Source: Acidobacteriota bacterium (lineage in GTDB: Bacteria; Acidobacteriota; Blastocatellia; Pyrinomonadales; Pyrinomonadaceae). Taken from it: a DNA stretch of 64,000 bases. Made by a program: the position numbers and the translations under genes. Of the stretch, positions 47,024 to 55,870 are shown piece by piece; the stretch's first letter is position 1; every line of letters begins with the position of its first letter. The notes below the pieces were generated by a model. The model had not been told where the DNA came from. It saw only the letters and a program-made list of their open reading frames with translations, and searched no databases. The stretch spans positions 1-64,000 of the forward strand of contig JAHBSL010000001.1 of assembly GCA_019639135.1 (NCBI GenBank). The letters are read 5' to 3'.

Positions 47024-47242
47024 ATGAAGCGGAAAGAACAGTTGGACCAGCTTCGGGAAATGACTCTCGAAGAATTGAACGATCAGGCAGATGCCCTTAA
47101 GGAATCGCTTTTCCGCCTGAAGTTTCGCAAATCGCTCGGCGTTGGAGAGACCATCAGCGACATCCGCCGCGAAAAGCGGACACTGGCCCGCGTTTACACG
47201 ATGATCGCGGAAAAGTCGCAAGAGGCAAAGGCAGAGGCTTAA
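47024..47242 (+). CDS. rpmC: 50S ribosomal protein L29
   Basis: Tunnel-exit protein; 72 residues, two helices. MTLEELNDQADALKESLFRLKF followed by IRREKRTLARVYTMI fits the family (KxxIARxxT-like helix 3). Two bases after rplP, so co-translated. Confidence 0.95.
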   Translation: MKRKEQLDQLREMTLEELNDQADALKESLFRLKFRKSLGVGETISDIRREKRTLARVYTMIAEKSQEAKAEA

Positions 47243-47260
47243 TAGGGCCGAAGATAAGAA

Positions 47261-47707
47261 ATGGCTAACAAGAATACAGAAGAGATCGAAGACGCGGTGA
47301 ACCCGGCAGAGGAATCGGCAGCGGCAGAAGAGCCGGCGGCGGAAGTTGCGGCTGAGGCTTCGGCAGAAACGGCCGAGCCCGTCGAAGCTGCTCCGGCGGA
47401 GAAGAAGGCCGCCACGAAGGAAGCCGCCTCGGGCGAAAGCACCGAAAAGGCCGAGCGTGTTCACAAGCGTGCGGAAAAGGTCGGCGTCGTTTCATCTGAC
47501 AAGATGACCAAGACGGTCGTCGTCCGCGTGGACCGGCTCGTAAAGCACCCGATCTATCGTAAGTACGTCCGCCGCCGGAAGAAATTCATGGCACATGACG
47601 AACTCGGTGCCCGCATCGGCGACAAGGTCCGTATTGTCGAGACCCGCCCGCTTTCGGCACGCAAGCGTTGGCGCGTAGTTGAGATCATTCAAAAGGCTGA
47701 AATTTAG
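47261..47707 (+). CDS. rpsQ: 30S ribosomal protein S17 with long N-terminal extension
   Basis: Binds 16S rRNA helix 11 region; 148 residues where S17 is usually about 85. The conserved OB-fold (about 65-148) has [34 protein letters not shown] and [20 protein letters not shown]. The first 64 residues are acidic/alanine-rich ([20 protein letters not shown]). The ATG at 47261 has GAAGATAAGA upstream; a later start near residue 65 is not supported by an obvious ribosome site. Confidence 0.96.
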   Translation: MANKNTEEIEDAVNPAEESAAAEEPAAEVAAEASAETAEPVEAAPAEKKAATKEAASGESTEKAERVHKRAEKVGVVSSDKMTKTVVVRVDRLVKHPIYRKYVRRRKKFMAHDELGARIGDKVRIVETRPLSARKRWRVVEIIQKAEI

Positions 47708-47710
47708 TCG

Positions 47711-47873
47711 GGACAGTCTGGACGGTCTAGGAAGTCTAGGAAGTCTAGGAAGTCTGGAAGGTTTGGTTAGTCTTCGGGTTGTAGAGTTAGTAAGAGGTTG
47801 AAACGAAGTAATGCGGTCGAATGTCGACTGACTTCCGAGACTTCCTCGACCTCCAAGACTTCCAAGACTGATA
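47711..47873. repeat. Inverted 9-base repeat, family D (rpsQ-rplN gap)
   Basis: Left-arm units GGACAGTCT, GGACGGTCT, then three AGGAAGTCT and GGAAGGTTT (47711-47764). The right arm is GACTTCCGA, GACTTCCTC, GACCTCCAA, GACTTCCAA and more (47829-47873). A 62-base spacer separates them. No ORF is visible in the spacer. Confidence 0.9.
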
Positions 47874-47885
47874 CGGAGAAAAGTT

Positions 47886-48254
47886 ATGATTCAGATGCAG
47901 ACCTCTTTGACGGTCGCTGACAATTCGGGAGCCAAGCGGGTCGAGATGATCGCACCGATCGGCGGTTCGACCTCAAAGATCGCCCGCCTCGGCGACAAGA
48001 TCAAGGTCACCGTCAAGGAAGCTTCGCCGGATGGAACGGCAAAGAAGGGAAAGGTTTACAACGCGGTGATCGTCCGCACGCGAAAGGAGGTCCGCCGCAA
48101 GGACGGTACCTACATCCGCTTCGATGAGAATGCGGCCGTGCTTATCAAGGACGACGGCAGCCCGATCGGCACACGCGTCTTCGGCCCGGTAGCCCGCGAG
48201 CTTCGTGAAAAGAACTTCATGAAGATCGTAAGCCTCGCTCCGGAGGTGATATAG
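47886..48254 (+). CDS. rplN: 50S ribosomal protein L14
   Basis: Intersubunit-bridge protein; 122 residues. [20 protein letters not shown], then [19 protein letters not shown] and [13 protein letters not shown] are diagnostic. Start of the spc-type gene group; GGAG precedes the ATG. Confidence 0.98.
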   Translation: MIQMQTSLTVADNSGAKRVEMIAPIGGSTSKIARLGDKIKVTVKEASPDGTAKKGKVYNAVIVRTRKEVRRKDGTYIRFDENAAVLIKDDGSPIGTRVFGPVARELREKNFMKIVSLAPEVI

Positions 48255-48256
48255 AA

Positions 48257-48682
48257 ATGAAAGCGGAAAGAACAGGAACCGTTAAGAGCAGGATCAAACG
48301 CGGAGACCAGGTGGTCTTCATCGCCGGCAAGGAATACAACCGCTATGACAGCGCCGGAAAGCGGCAGCCGTTTCGCGGCCGTGTCATCGCCGTCGATGCC
48401 CGCCGCGGCAAGGTCAAGGTCGAAGGAGCGATGCTCGTCAAGCGTCACCGCAAGCCGGTTCCGCAAATGAACCAGCAGGGCGGCATCATCGAGCAGGAAG
48501 CCTGGGTCGATGTTTCGAACGTTGCGGTGATCGATCCCGAAACCGGCAAACCGACCCGCATCAGGATCGAAGAGCGTGACGGCAAGCGGGTCCGCGTCGC
48601 AAAGAGCGGCAAGGTCATCCCGGAACCGAACGTCTTTGGCAAGAAAGAGGTCAAGAAGGATAAGGAAGAAGAATCCGAATAG
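48257..48682 (+). CDS. rplX: 50S ribosomal protein L24
   Basis: Assembly-initiating protein; 141 residues, longer than the usual 105 or so. The KOW motif region (VKSRIKRGDQVVFIAGK...GRVIAVDARRGKVKVEG) is followed by HRKPVPQMNQQGGIIEQEAW. The extra length is a basic C-terminal part ending KKEVKKDKEEESE. It starts 2 bases after rplN. Confidence 0.96.
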   Translation: MKAERTGTVKSRIKRGDQVVFIAGKEYNRYDSAGKRQPFRGRVIAVDARRGKVKVEGAMLVKRHRKPVPQMNQQGGIIEQEAWVDVSNVAVIDPETGKPTRIRIEERDGKRVRVAKSGKVIPEPNVFGKKEVKKDKEEESE

Positions 48683-48743
48683 GCATCTTCCGATGGTTTG
48701 GTAACGCCCCCGCGGCGGGTCCCAAACAAGGAAATATCAGGCA

Positions 48744-49283
48744 ATGGCAAGACTGAAAGATAAATATAGGAATGAGGTCGCCCCGGCTCTCGCCAAGGAA
48801 TTTGGCATAAAGAACCCGATGGCGATCCCGAAGATCGAGAAGATCGTCGTCAACATGGGCCTTGGCGAAGCAAGTGCGAACGCCAAGATCCTTGATGTAG
48901 CGACCGAGGAACTAAAGTCGATCACCGGCCAGAAGCCCGTGGTCACCAAGGCGAAGAAGTCGATCGCGGCCTTTAAGCTCCGGCAGGGAATGAACATCGG
49001 CACGATGGTAACGCTTCGCGGCGACCGGATGTACGAGTTTCTTGACCGGCTCATCTCGGTGGCACTTCCGCGTGTCCGCGACTTCCGCGGCATCTCGGGC
49101 AAGGCGTTCGATGGCCGCGGCAATTATACGCTCGGCGTCCGCGAACAGCTCATCTTCCCTGAGATCGATTTTAACAAGGTCGATAAGACGCGGGGTATGA
49201 ATATCTCGATAGTAACGACCGCCGGCAACGACGAGCAGGCAAGATCACTGCTCAAGGCGATGGGAATGCCCTTCAGGCAGTAA
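48744..49283 (+). CDS. rplE: 50S ribosomal protein L5
   Basis: Binds 5S rRNA; 179 residues. [36 protein letters not shown] and [20 protein letters not shown] are intact. A small GTTTGG/CCAAAC hairpin lies in the gap before it (48696-48727). Followed by the family G repeat. Confidence 0.98.
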   Translation: MARLKDKYRNEVAPALAKEFGIKNPMAIPKIEKIVVNMGLGEASANAKILDVATEELKSITGQKPVVTKAKKSIAAFKLRQGMNIGTMVTLRGDRMYEFLDRLISVALPRVRDFRGISGKAFDGRGNYTLGVREQLIFPEIDFNKVDKTRGMNISIVTTAGNDEQARSLLKAMGMPFRQ

Positions 49284-49378
49284 TGGAGAATGGATAATTG
49301 ACAATTGACAATGGAGAATTAAGGAAAAGATTCCGGAAATTTTCAACTATCAATTATCAATTATCAGTTACCAATTTT
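49284..49378. repeat. Inverted heptamer repeat, family G (rplE-rpsN gap)
   Basis: Left-arm units TGGAGAA, TGGATAA, TTGACAA, TTGACAA, TGGAGAA (49284-49325). The right arm is CAACTAT, CAATTAT, CAATTAT, CAGTTAC, CAATTTT (49344-49378). The spacer is about 18 bases. Confidence 0.9.
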
Positions 49379-49382
49379 TTAT

Positions 49383-49688
49383 ATGGCAAAGATCAGTAAA
49401 GTCGTAAAGAACGAAAAGCGGAAACGCCGCGTTGCCCTCTGGGCCGAACGCCGTGCCGAGGCCAAGCGGATCATCAACGATCCGAGATCGACCCCCGAAG
49501 AGGTCGATGCGGCCGTCATTCGGCTGCAGAAGATGCCGCGTGATGCGAGCCCCGTCCGGGTCCGCAACCGCTGTTCGCAGACGGGCCGCCCCAGAGGATA
49601 TCTGCGCAAGTTCGGCATCTCGCGTGTCGCCCTGCGTGAACTCGCCCTCGAGGGACAGATCCCGGGCGTCGTCAAGTCAAGCTGGTAA
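49383..49688 (+). CDS. rpsN: 30S ribosomal protein S14 (long, zinc-free type)
   Basis: Head assembly protein; 101 residues. [20 protein letters not shown] and the [20 protein letters not shown] end are family signatures. It lacks the CxxC-x(n)-CxxC of the short zinc form, so it is the long, metal-free type. A hairpin-rich GC stretch follows before rpsH. Confidence 0.97.
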   Translation: MAKISKVVKNEKRKRRVALWAERRAEAKRIINDPRSTPEEVDAAVIRLQKMPRDASPVRVRNRCSQTGRPRGYLRKFGISRVALRELALEGQIPGVVKSSW

Positions 49689-49741
49689 TAAGATAAAGGA
49701 CGGCCCCGCGGCCGGCCAAACGAAAGAGAACGGAGTTTAGA

Positions 49742-50134
49742 ATGACCGATCCAATAGCCGATATGCTTACCCGAATCCGCAATGCCATCGCGGCCAACCA
49801 TAACCGCGTTGACATCCCGGGTTCGAAGTTGAAGCTCGAAGTTGCCCGTATCCTCAAGGAGGAAGGCTATATCAACAATTTCACGACGAAGGGCGAAGGC
49901 ACGAAATACGTCATCCGCATCTTCCTTCGTTACGATGCAAAGGGCACTTCGTCGATCACGCATCTCTCGCGTGTCTCAACGCCGGGCCGCCGCGTTTACG
50001 TAGGAGCGGGCGAGATCCCGAAGGTGCTCGGCGGTTACGGCATCAACATCATCTCCACCTCGCGTGGGCTGATGAGCGGCAAGCGTGCACGTACCGAGAA
50101 CGTCGGGGGCGAGATCCTCGCAGAGGTTTATTAG
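49742..50134 (+). CDS. rpsH: 30S ribosomal protein S8
   Basis: Primary 16S rRNA binder and, in E. coli, autoregulator of spc; 130 residues. MTDPIADMLTRIRNAI, then VARILKEEGYINNF and the C-terminal STSRGLMSGKRARTENVGGE match. The start is clear; GGAGTTT precedes it. Confidence 0.98.
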   Translation: MTDPIADMLTRIRNAIAANHNRVDIPGSKLKLEVARILKEEGYINNFTTKGEGTKYVIRIFLRYDAKGTSSITHLSRVSTPGRRVYVGAGEIPKVLGGYGINIISTSRGLMSGKRARTENVGGEILAEVY

Positions 50135-50140
50135 TCGGAC

Positions 50141-50160
50141 GAGCGGCGGGTGTGCCGCTC
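50141..50160 (+). other. Hairpin in the rpsH-rplF gap
   Basis: GAGCGGC (50141-50147) pairs exactly with GCCGCTC (50154-50160) around GGGTGT. No T-run. A second imperfect TGGC/GGCCA stem lies near 50168-50190. Role unknown. Confidence 0.6.
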
Positions 50161-50209
50161 AAGGGATGAATGGCGGCCCGCATGGCCGGCCACATAATCC
50201 AGGAAATAT

Positions 50210-50770
50210 ATGTCACGAGTAGGAAAGAAACCGATCACGATCCCGGCCGGCGTTACGGTCGAGATCAAAGAAGGCCAGCTTGAGGTAAAGGGGCCGAAGG
50301 GAAAGCTTACGACGCCGATCCCGCAGGGCATCACCTTCAAGCAGGAGGAAGGTTCTCTTGTCGCCGAGCGGCAGAGCGAGGATCAGCGTGCGTTCCACGG
50401 GCTTGCCCGGGCACTTGCTAATAACGCGGTCGTTGGTGTGACCGAGGGCTTCAAGAAGGAATTGGACCTCGTCGGGGTCGGCTATAAGGCCGATGTCCAG
50501 GGCAGGAAGATCAACTTCTCGCTCGGCTATTCGCACCCGGTCGAATACGTTCTTCCGGACGGCATCGAGGCCAAGGCGGAACGCGTCAATACCAAGAGCT
50601 CGATCAACCAGTATCAGCTTACGCTGACGCTCACCGGGATCGATAAGCAGATGCTCGGGCAGGTCGCTGCCGAGCTTAACCGGCTCCGCAAGCCCGATGC
50701 CTATAAGGGCAAGGGGCTTCGCTACGCCGATAAGTATTACAGGCTGAAGCCGGGCAAAACAGGTAAGTAA
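50210..50770 (+). CDS. rplF: 50S ribosomal protein L6
   Basis: Near the sarcin-ricin loop; 186 residues with two similar domains. [20 protein letters not shown], then [12 protein letters not shown] and [21 protein letters not shown] are conserved. The gap after it is a family C repeat. Confidence 0.98.
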   Translation: MSRVGKKPITIPAGVTVEIKEGQLEVKGPKGKLTTPIPQGITFKQEEGSLVAERQSEDQRAFHGLARALANNAVVGVTEGFKKELDLVGVGYKADVQGRKINFSLGYSHPVEYVLPDGIEAKAERVNTKSSINQYQLTLTLTGIDKQMLGQVAAELNRLRKPDAYKGKGLRYADKYYRLKPGKTGK

Positions 50771-50774
50771 GCCG

Positions 50775-50847
50775 GGAGTTTCAAAGTTCCCGAAAGTTGC
50801 GAAGTTACGAACTCTGCAACTTCGAAACTTCGAAACTTTCGCAACTA
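50775..50847. repeat. Inverted 8-base repeat, family C (rplF-rplR gap)
   Basis: Left arm with AGTTTCAA, AGTTCCCG, AAGTTGCG, AAGTTACG (50775-50810). The right arm is GCAACTTC, GAAACTTC, GAAACTTT, CGCAACT (50815-50847). The unit is shared with the rpsJ-rplC and rpsE-rpmD gaps. Confidence 0.88.
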
Positions 50848-50856
50848 TTTAAAGTT

Positions 50857-51276
50857 ATGGCACAGAAAAGCAGAGCAGATATCCGACGCGGCGTGCACTC
50901 CCGGATCCGCAAGAAAGTAAGCGGAACGGCCGCGCGTCCTCGTCTGGCGGTGTACCGGAGCCTGAACCACATCTACGCTCAGGTCATCGACGATGAGAAC
51001 GGCCGCACGATCGCAAGCGCTTCGACCACCGAAAAGGCACTTGCAGGCTCGACCGGCGGCAACATCGAGGCCGCGGAGCGTGTTGGCAAAGCGATAGCCG
51101 AAAGGGCGGTCGCGGCCGGCGTCTCGAATGTGGTCTTTGACCGCGGCGGTTATGTTTACCACGGACGCGTCAAGGCCCTTATCGATGCCACGCGTGCCAA
51201 CGGATTGAATAAGGAAGAGGCGGCAAAGGCTGCCGCGGCCGGCGACTCAGCCGAAAGCGAGAAGAATGATGAATAA
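50857..51276 (+). CDS. rplR: 50S ribosomal protein L18
   Basis: 5S rRNA binder; 139 residues. [30 protein letters not shown], then [20 protein letters not shown] are signatures. A C-terminal extension ([20 protein letters not shown]) is low complexity. An upstream in-frame start would translate the repeat. The stop overlaps rpsE. Confidence 0.97.
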   Translation: MAQKSRADIRRGVHSRIRKKVSGTAARPRLAVYRSLNHIYAQVIDDENGRTIASASTTEKALAGSTGGNIEAAERVGKAIAERAVAAGVSNVVFDRGGYVYHGRVKALIDATRANGLNKEEAAKAAAAGDSAESEKNDE

Positions 51277-51772
51277 CCAGCGAATTTCTCCGAACGGGCT
51301 CATCCTCAAGGATTTTCTCGTTCAGATCAATCGAGTTACCAAGGTCGTAAAGGGCGGTAAGAATATGTCGTTCGCCGCACTCGTCATCGTCGGTGACGAA
51401 TCGGGCCACGTCGGCTTCGGTACGGGCAAGGCGAAGGAAGTTCCGAACGCGATCAAGAAAGCGGTCGAGGCGGCAAAGAACAACCTCATCCGCGTTCCGC
51501 TGATCGAGGGAACCCTGCCGCACGAGCTGATCGGCGAATTCGGTGCCGGGCGCGTGCTCCTCAAGCCCGCTGCCGAGGGTACTGGCGTCATCGCCGGCGG
51601 TGCGGTCCGCCTCGTTATGCAGGCACTCGGCGTTCATAACGTTCGCACGAAGATCCTCGGGTCGAGCAATGCACATAACGTCGTGCGTGCCACCTTTAAC
51701 GGACTCTCGCGGATGAAAGACCCGATGGAGGTCGCACGCCTCCGCGGCAAGCAGGTCGAAGAATTAGCCTAG
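51266..51772 (+). CDS. rpsE: 30S ribosomal protein S5
   Basis: Decoding-fidelity protein; 168 residues. [40 protein letters not shown], and [20 protein letters not shown] are conserved. Two adjacent ATGs are possible starts, both overlapping rplR by 8-11 bases. Coupled translation is likely. Followed by a family C repeat. Confidence 0.98.
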   Translation: MMNNQRISPNGLILKDFLVQINRVTKVVKGGKNMSFAALVIVGDESGHVGFGTGKAKEVPNAIKKAVEAAKNNLIRVPLIEGTLPHELIGEFGAGRVLLKPAAEGTGVIAGGAVRLVMQALGVHNVRTKILGSSNAHNVVRATFNGLSRMKDPMEVARLRGKQVEELA

Positions 51773-51845
51773 AGTTGCGATGTTGCGAAGTTGCGAAGTT
51801 CCGATCATTAACTTCGCAACTTCGAAACTTTGAAACCTCGAAACT
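51773..51845. repeat. Inverted 8-base repeat, family C (rpsE-rpmD gap)
   Basis: AGTTGCGA, TGTTGCGA, AGTTGCGA, AGTTCCGA (51773-51804), a 5-base loop, then AACTTCGC, AACTTCGA and similar to 51845. Almost fully complementary. Confidence 0.9.
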
Positions 51846-51851
51846 AAAGTT

Positions 51852-52055
51852 ATGGCAAAGAAAGCAGAAAACAGAACGGACGGCAAGATCCGGATCCAGT
51901 ATTACCGGAGCTCGATCGGCTATGCCAAGAAGCAGAAGGACATCGTCCGAGCTCTCGGCATTACCAAGCTGAACCAGACGGTCGAGCGGGAAGATACACC
52001 TTCGATGCGCGGCATCGTTGCGAAGGTCCCGCACCTTCTCCGTATCGTTGATTAA
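51852..52055 (+). CDS. rpmD: 50S ribosomal protein L30
   Basis: Small 67-residue protein; KIRIQYYRSSIGYAKKQKDI and RALGITKLNQTVEREDTP match the family. The N-terminus MAKKAENRTDG is slightly extended. No good Shine-Dalgarno; the repeat arm (AAACTAAAGTT) abuts it. The 106-base gap to rplO has no heptamer array. Confidence 0.96.
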   Translation: MAKKAENRTDGKIRIQYYRSSIGYAKKQKDIVRALGITKLNQTVEREDTPSMRGIVAKVPHLLRIVD

Positions 52056-52161
52056 CTTGAGATATCTCGCGGAGACTCGTAAGCTCTTTCATAGGGCGAT
52101 AAATGAGTATCCGCGTCTTTAGTGTCTGAAAGAAGTTCAGTACGCGAAAGAGGAAACGAAA

Positions 52162-52635
52162 ATGGCATTATCACTTAATAATCTTAAGCCGGCACCGGGC
52201 TCGACCCATAAGAAGAAGCGGGTCGGCCGCGGCCCCGGATCGGGCCTCGGAAAGACTTCCGGTCGTGGCCACAAGGGCCAGAAGTCACGCTCGGGCTACA
52301 GCAGCCGTCCCGGATTCGAGGGCGGGCAGATGCCTCTCCAGCGTCGCTTGCCGAAGCGCGGGTTCACAAACATCTTCAAAAAGCAGTGGCTCGAGATCAG
52401 CCTTGCGAAGATCGAGGCGAACTTCAACACCGGCGATGAGGTCACTCCGGAGATCCTCCACGAACGTGGACTGATCAAAAAGGCAAAGCACGACGTGGTC
52501 ATCCTCGGCAATGGCGAGATCACGAAGTCGCTCAGGATCTCGGCACACCGGTTCACCAAGACCGCGATCGACAAGATCGAAAAGGCCGGCGGCACGGCAG
52601 CGGTCATTGAGAAGGCAGCTAAGGCAGAAGCATAG
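52162..52635 (+). CDS. rplO: 50S ribosomal protein L15
   Basis: Late-assembly protein; 157 residues. [20 protein letters not shown], then [20 protein letters not shown] and [15 protein letters not shown] are invariant-type segments. The C-terminus ends in Ala/Lys-rich KAAKAEA. Confidence 0.98.
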   Translation: MALSLNNLKPAPGSTHKKKRVGRGPGSGLGKTSGRGHKGQKSRSGYSSRPGFEGGQMPLQRRLPKRGFTNIFKKQWLEISLAKIEANFNTGDEVTPEILHERGLIKKAKHDVVILGNGEITKSLRISAHRFTKTAIDKIEKAGGTAAVIEKAAKAEA

Positions 52636-52726
52636 TGGGCAGTTCTCGGCGGCCAGCGGCCGGAAATGATCGCCGCTTCCACCGATTTTGATACTGACCA
52701 CCGGCCACTGAACACTGGCCACTGAA
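52636..52726. repeat. Inverted heptamer repeat, family F (rplO-secY gap)
   Basis: Left-arm units TGGGCAG, TTCTCGG, CGGCCAG, CGGCCGG (52636-52663). The right arm is CTGACCA, CCGGCCA, CTGAACA, CTGGCCA, CTGAAT (52694-52726). The spacer is 30 bases. The right arm is the better preserved. Confidence 0.85.
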
Positions 52727-52730
52727 TTAT

Positions 52731-54149
52731 ATGGAGAAGTTTTTAAGCGCCATACAGAACATGTTCAGCATTCCCGAGCTGCGGAAGCGTATCATCTTTA
52801 CGCTTTCGCTGCTTGCCATTTATCGGCTCGGGTCGCATGTTTCGGCGCCTGGTATCGATAAGGTCCGGCTTGAGCAGATGTGGGGCGAGATCGCCAACAC
52901 ACTGCTCGGTGTTCTCGACCTTTTCTCGGGCGGAAACTTCCGCACCATCTCGGTCTTCGCTCTTGGTGTCATGCCGTATATTACGGCCTCGATCATCATG
53001 CAGCTGATGCCCGTGCTCTCGCCTGCCGTCAAGAAGATCCAGGAAGAGGGCGAGGTCGGCCGCCAGAAGCTCAATCAATATACACGTTACCTGACGCTTG
53101 TTCTCTGTTTGCTGCAAACGTTCTTTGTCGCAACGTGGCTTTCGCGGAGCGGCATCATCGAGAACACCTGGCCGGCGACTCTGATGATCGTCGTAACCTT
53201 GACGACCGGTACGATCTTCGTGATGTGGCTTGGTGAGCAGATAACCGAACGCGGCGTCGGTAACGGTATCTCGCTGCTGATCTTCGCTGGTATCGTCATC
53301 GGCCTCCCGAGTGCGGTCATTCAAGTATCTGATCGCGTCCGTGCGGGCGACCCGCTCCAGACGCTCGGCGTCATCTTCCTCGTCGCGGTAATGATCGCGC
53401 TCATCGCCGTTATTGTTTATGTCGAATCGGCTCGCCGGAAGATCGCCATCAGCTATGCCAGCCGGAAGGTCGGCAACCAGACCTTCCGCGGGCAGGAGAC
53501 GAGTCTGCCGCTCAAGATAAACATGGGCGGCGTCATCCCGGTCATCTTCGCTTCGTCGGTACTGGCAATGCCGCAAACCGTGATCAGCGCATTTCCGCCG
53601 GACCCGAGCGACCAGACCTCGACATGGTCGCAGATCGTTCAGTTCATGGCGCAGTTCCATGGCGGCGACCCGTGGTACGAGCTTGTCTTCATCTCGTTGA
53701 TCGTGATCTTTACGTTCTTTTACATAACGATCATCTTCAATGTGGACGATGTCTCGGATAATCTCCGGAAGCACGGCGGGTTCATTCCCGGCATTCGCCC
53801 CGGAGCACCGACCGCCGAGTATCTCAACGGCATCCTGACACGGCTGACCACGGTCGGAGCGATCTATCTTGCACTTGTCGCCTTCGTGCCGCAGGTTCTG
53901 CTTAGCGGATTCCGCGTCGCCCGGCTGCCGTTCATCGGCGATAGCCTTGACGCGTTCCTGACGGCAACGCCCGGACTTAGCTGGATACCTACCGGGCTTG
54001 GCTACCAGTTCTTCTTTGGCGGAACGTCGCTGCTCATTCTGGTCGGCGTTGCAATGGATACCGCCGCGCAGATCGAAGCACAGCTCGTGATGCGCAATTA
54101 CGAGGGCTTCCTCGGTGCCGGATCGCGGCTTCGCGGACGCCGAAATTAA
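52731..54149 (+). CDS. secY: Protein translocase subunit SecY
   Basis: Central membrane channel of Sec export; 472 residues, ten transmembrane helices. IFTLSLLAIYRLGSHVSAPG, LGVMPYITASIIMQLM, and the cytoplasmic loop region SYASRKVGNQTFRGQETSLP are family signatures. The C-terminus reads RGRRN. Position between rplO and adk is canonical. Confidence 0.97.
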   Translation: MEKFLSAIQNMFSIPELRKRIIFTLSLLAIYRLGSHVSAPGIDKVRLEQMWGEIANTLLGVLDLFSGGNFRTISVFALGVMPYITASIIMQLMPVLSPAVKKIQEEGEVGRQKLNQYTRYLTLVLCLLQTFFVATWLSRSGIIENTWPATLMIVVTLTTGTIFVMWLGEQITERGVGNGISLLIFAGIVIGLPSAVIQVSDRVRAGDPLQTLGVIFLVAVMIALIAVIVYVESARRKIAISYASRKVGNQTFRGQETSLPLKINMGGVIPVIFASSVLAMPQTVISAFPPDPSDQTSTWSQIVQFMAQFHGGDPWYELVFISLIVIFTFFYITIIFNVDDVSDNLRKHGGFIPGIRPGAPTAEYLNGILTRLTTVGAIYLALVAFVPQVLLSGFRVARLPFIGDSLDAFLTATPGLSWIPTGLGYQFFFGGTSLLILVGVAMDTAAQIEAQLVMRNYEGFLGAGSRLRGRRN

Positions 54150-54152
54150 GAT

Positions 54153-54232
54153 CTAACCGCTGAGACGCAGAGTCGCAGAGTTTAAGAAACGACTGGTTTC
54201 TTCTTCTCTGCGTCTTAGCGTCTCTGCGGTGG
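54153..54232. repeat. Inverted 8-base repeat, family H (secY-adk gap)
   Basis: Left-arm units CCGCTGAG, ACGCAGAG, TCGCAGAG, TTTAAGAA (54153-54190). The right arm is TTTCTTCT, TCTCTGCG, TCTTAGCG, TCTCTGCG (about 54197-54228). Near-perfect complement. Confidence 0.9.
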
Positions 54233-54241
54233 AAAATTCTG

Positions 54242-54886
54242 ATGAATAAGATCGTCGTACTTATCGGAGCACCCGGAGCGGGAAAGGGAACCCAGGCACG
54301 CCTGCTTGAAGAGCGCAAGGGCATTCCGCAGATCTCGACCGGAGATATGTTCCGCGAGATGAAGACGCTCGATACGCCGCTCGCCCGCGAAGTGCAGGAA
54401 ATAATGCGGTCCGGAAAGCTCGTCCCTGATGAAGTGACGTTTCGGATGGTCCGTGACCGTACCTCGCGTGAAGATTGCCGCAGCGGTTACATCCTTGATG
54501 GCTATCCGCGGACGGCCGTGCAGGCCGAGCAGCTTGAGGGCCTGGCCACCGAGCAAGGATTCGAGATCCTTGCGATCGAGGTCGATGTTCCGCGTGAGGA
54601 ACTGATGCGTCGGTTGACCGGACGGCGTTCGTGCCCGGTCTGCGGTGAGATCTATAATATTTATTCGAAGCCGCCAAAGACGGAAGGCCGCTGTGACCTT
54701 CACCCTGATGCGGAGTTGACCCATCGGGCGGACGATAATGAAGATAGCGTCGCAACCCGGCTCGCCACTTACGACGAGCAGACCAAACCGCTGATCGAGT
54801 ATTATGCGAACTCGGGCCGGCTCAGCAAGGTCAGCGGCACCGGCAGCCTCGAAGATATTTACGCCGAGCTCGAGAAGCTCGTCTAG
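54242..54886 (+). CDS. adk: Adenylate kinase
   Basis: ATP + AMP = 2 ADP; 214 residues. The P-loop GAPGAGKGT is at 9-17. The LID domain contains RRSCPVCGEIYN and CDLHPDAEL, giving a likely zinc site (C-x2-C ... C-x2-H/D), as in Gram-positive enzymes. GTKGD-type AMP-site region GDMFREM is present. The start has no Shine-Dalgarno beyond GTGGAAAATTCTG. Confidence 0.97.
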   Translation: MNKIVVLIGAPGAGKGTQARLLEERKGIPQISTGDMFREMKTLDTPLAREVQEIMRSGKLVPDEVTFRMVRDRTSREDCRSGYILDGYPRTAVQAEQLEGLATEQGFEILAIEVDVPREELMRRLTGRRSCPVCGEIYNIYSKPPKTEGRCDLHPDAELTHRADDNEDSVATRLATYDEQTKPLIEYYANSGRLSKVSGTGSLEDIYAELEKLV

Positions 54887-54893
54887 CATAGTT

Positions 54894-54917
54894 CGTAATT
54901 AGCAGTAACTAATTACG
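54894..54917. other. 9-bp perfect hairpin in the adk-map gap
   Basis: CGTAATTAG (54894-54902) and CTAATTACG (54909-54917) form a stem with a 6-base loop, starting 8 bases after the adk stop. AT-rich and without T-run. Confidence 0.6.
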
Positions 54918-54985
54918 TGAGAATACGAAATTCCAGTATCGGCGGAGTTTTGAGCGCGGCCTCGGCCGCATTTTTCGGCAAAAGA

Positions 54986-55798
54986 ATGATAATCGCGAAA
55001 TCGCAAAAGGATCTCGAAAAGATGCGTGCCGTTGGCGAGCTTATCGCCTCGGTTCGCGAGGCCCTGCGTGCGATGGTCGCCCCTGGTGTCACAACCCTCG
55101 AGCTGAATGCGACCGCCGAGAAGATGATGCGCGATGCCGGTGCGATCCCGACCTTTATCGGTTACAAGCCGCGGGGAATGACACCGTTCCCGTTCGCCAT
55201 CTGCGCCTCGGTAAATGAGCAGATCGTTCATGGCTTTTCGACCGATAAGCCGCTCAAAGAGGGCGACATTCTTTCGGTCGATATGGCATGCACGCTCGAT
55301 GGATTTGTCGGCGATACTGCAACGACCATTCCGGTCGGCGAGGTCTCCGAAGAGGCCCGAAAGCTCATCCAGGTTACCGAGGAGTGCCTCGCCCTTGCGA
55401 TCGAGCAATGCCGGCCGAACAAACGAATTGGCGATATCGGCCACGCCGTTCAGTCGCACGCGGAAAAATTCGGTTACGGCATCGTCCGCGACTACACCGG
55501 CCACGGCATCGGCCGCCGGATGCACGAAGCCCCGCAGATACCGAATTACGGCCGACCGGGCACAAAAGAGAAGATCCGTGCCGGGTATTGTTTTGCTCTT
55601 GAGCCGATGTTAAACCTCGGTGTGGCCGAAACTAAAACGCTCGATGACGGCTGGACGGTCGTAACGCTTGACGGCAAGATATCGGCGCATTGCGAGCATA
55701 CGATCGCCGTTCTGCCCGAAGGGCCGGAAATTTTGACGCTGACCCGCGAACAGAAAAAGGAACTCGCGGAAAAGAAGGCAGAAACTGCCTCGGCGTGA
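54986..55798 (+). CDS. map: Methionine aminopeptidase, type I
   Basis: Removes the initiator methionine; 270 residues. Metal ligands are seen in SVDMACTLDGFVGDTAT (two Asp), GHGIGRRMHEAPQ (His), EPMLNLG (Glu) and a final Glu in AHCEHTIAV. The ATG at 54986 begins MIIAKSQKDLEKMR, the usual family start. Canonical partner between adk and infA. Confidence 0.96.
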   Translation: MIIAKSQKDLEKMRAVGELIASVREALRAMVAPGVTTLELNATAEKMMRDAGAIPTFIGYKPRGMTPFPFAICASVNEQIVHGFSTDKPLKEGDILSVDMACTLDGFVGDTATTIPVGEVSEEARKLIQVTEECLALAIEQCRPNKRIGDIGHAVQSHAEKFGYGIVRDYTGHGIGRRMHEAPQIPNYGRPGTKEKIRAGYCFALEPMLNLGVAETKTLDDGWTVVTLDGKISAHCEHTIAVLPEGPEILTLTREQKKELAEKKAETASA

Positions 55799-55870
55799 CT
55801 TGAAATAAGAAGGCAAGACAGTTATTATTAGGAGTTTGTCCAACTCGCAAGAAGTTGGTCGACGCTGTTT

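Noticed and set aside
47765..47828. A possible ORF in the spacer of the rpsQ-rplN repeat
   Set aside because: The 62-base spacer is too short and has no start with a ribosome site.
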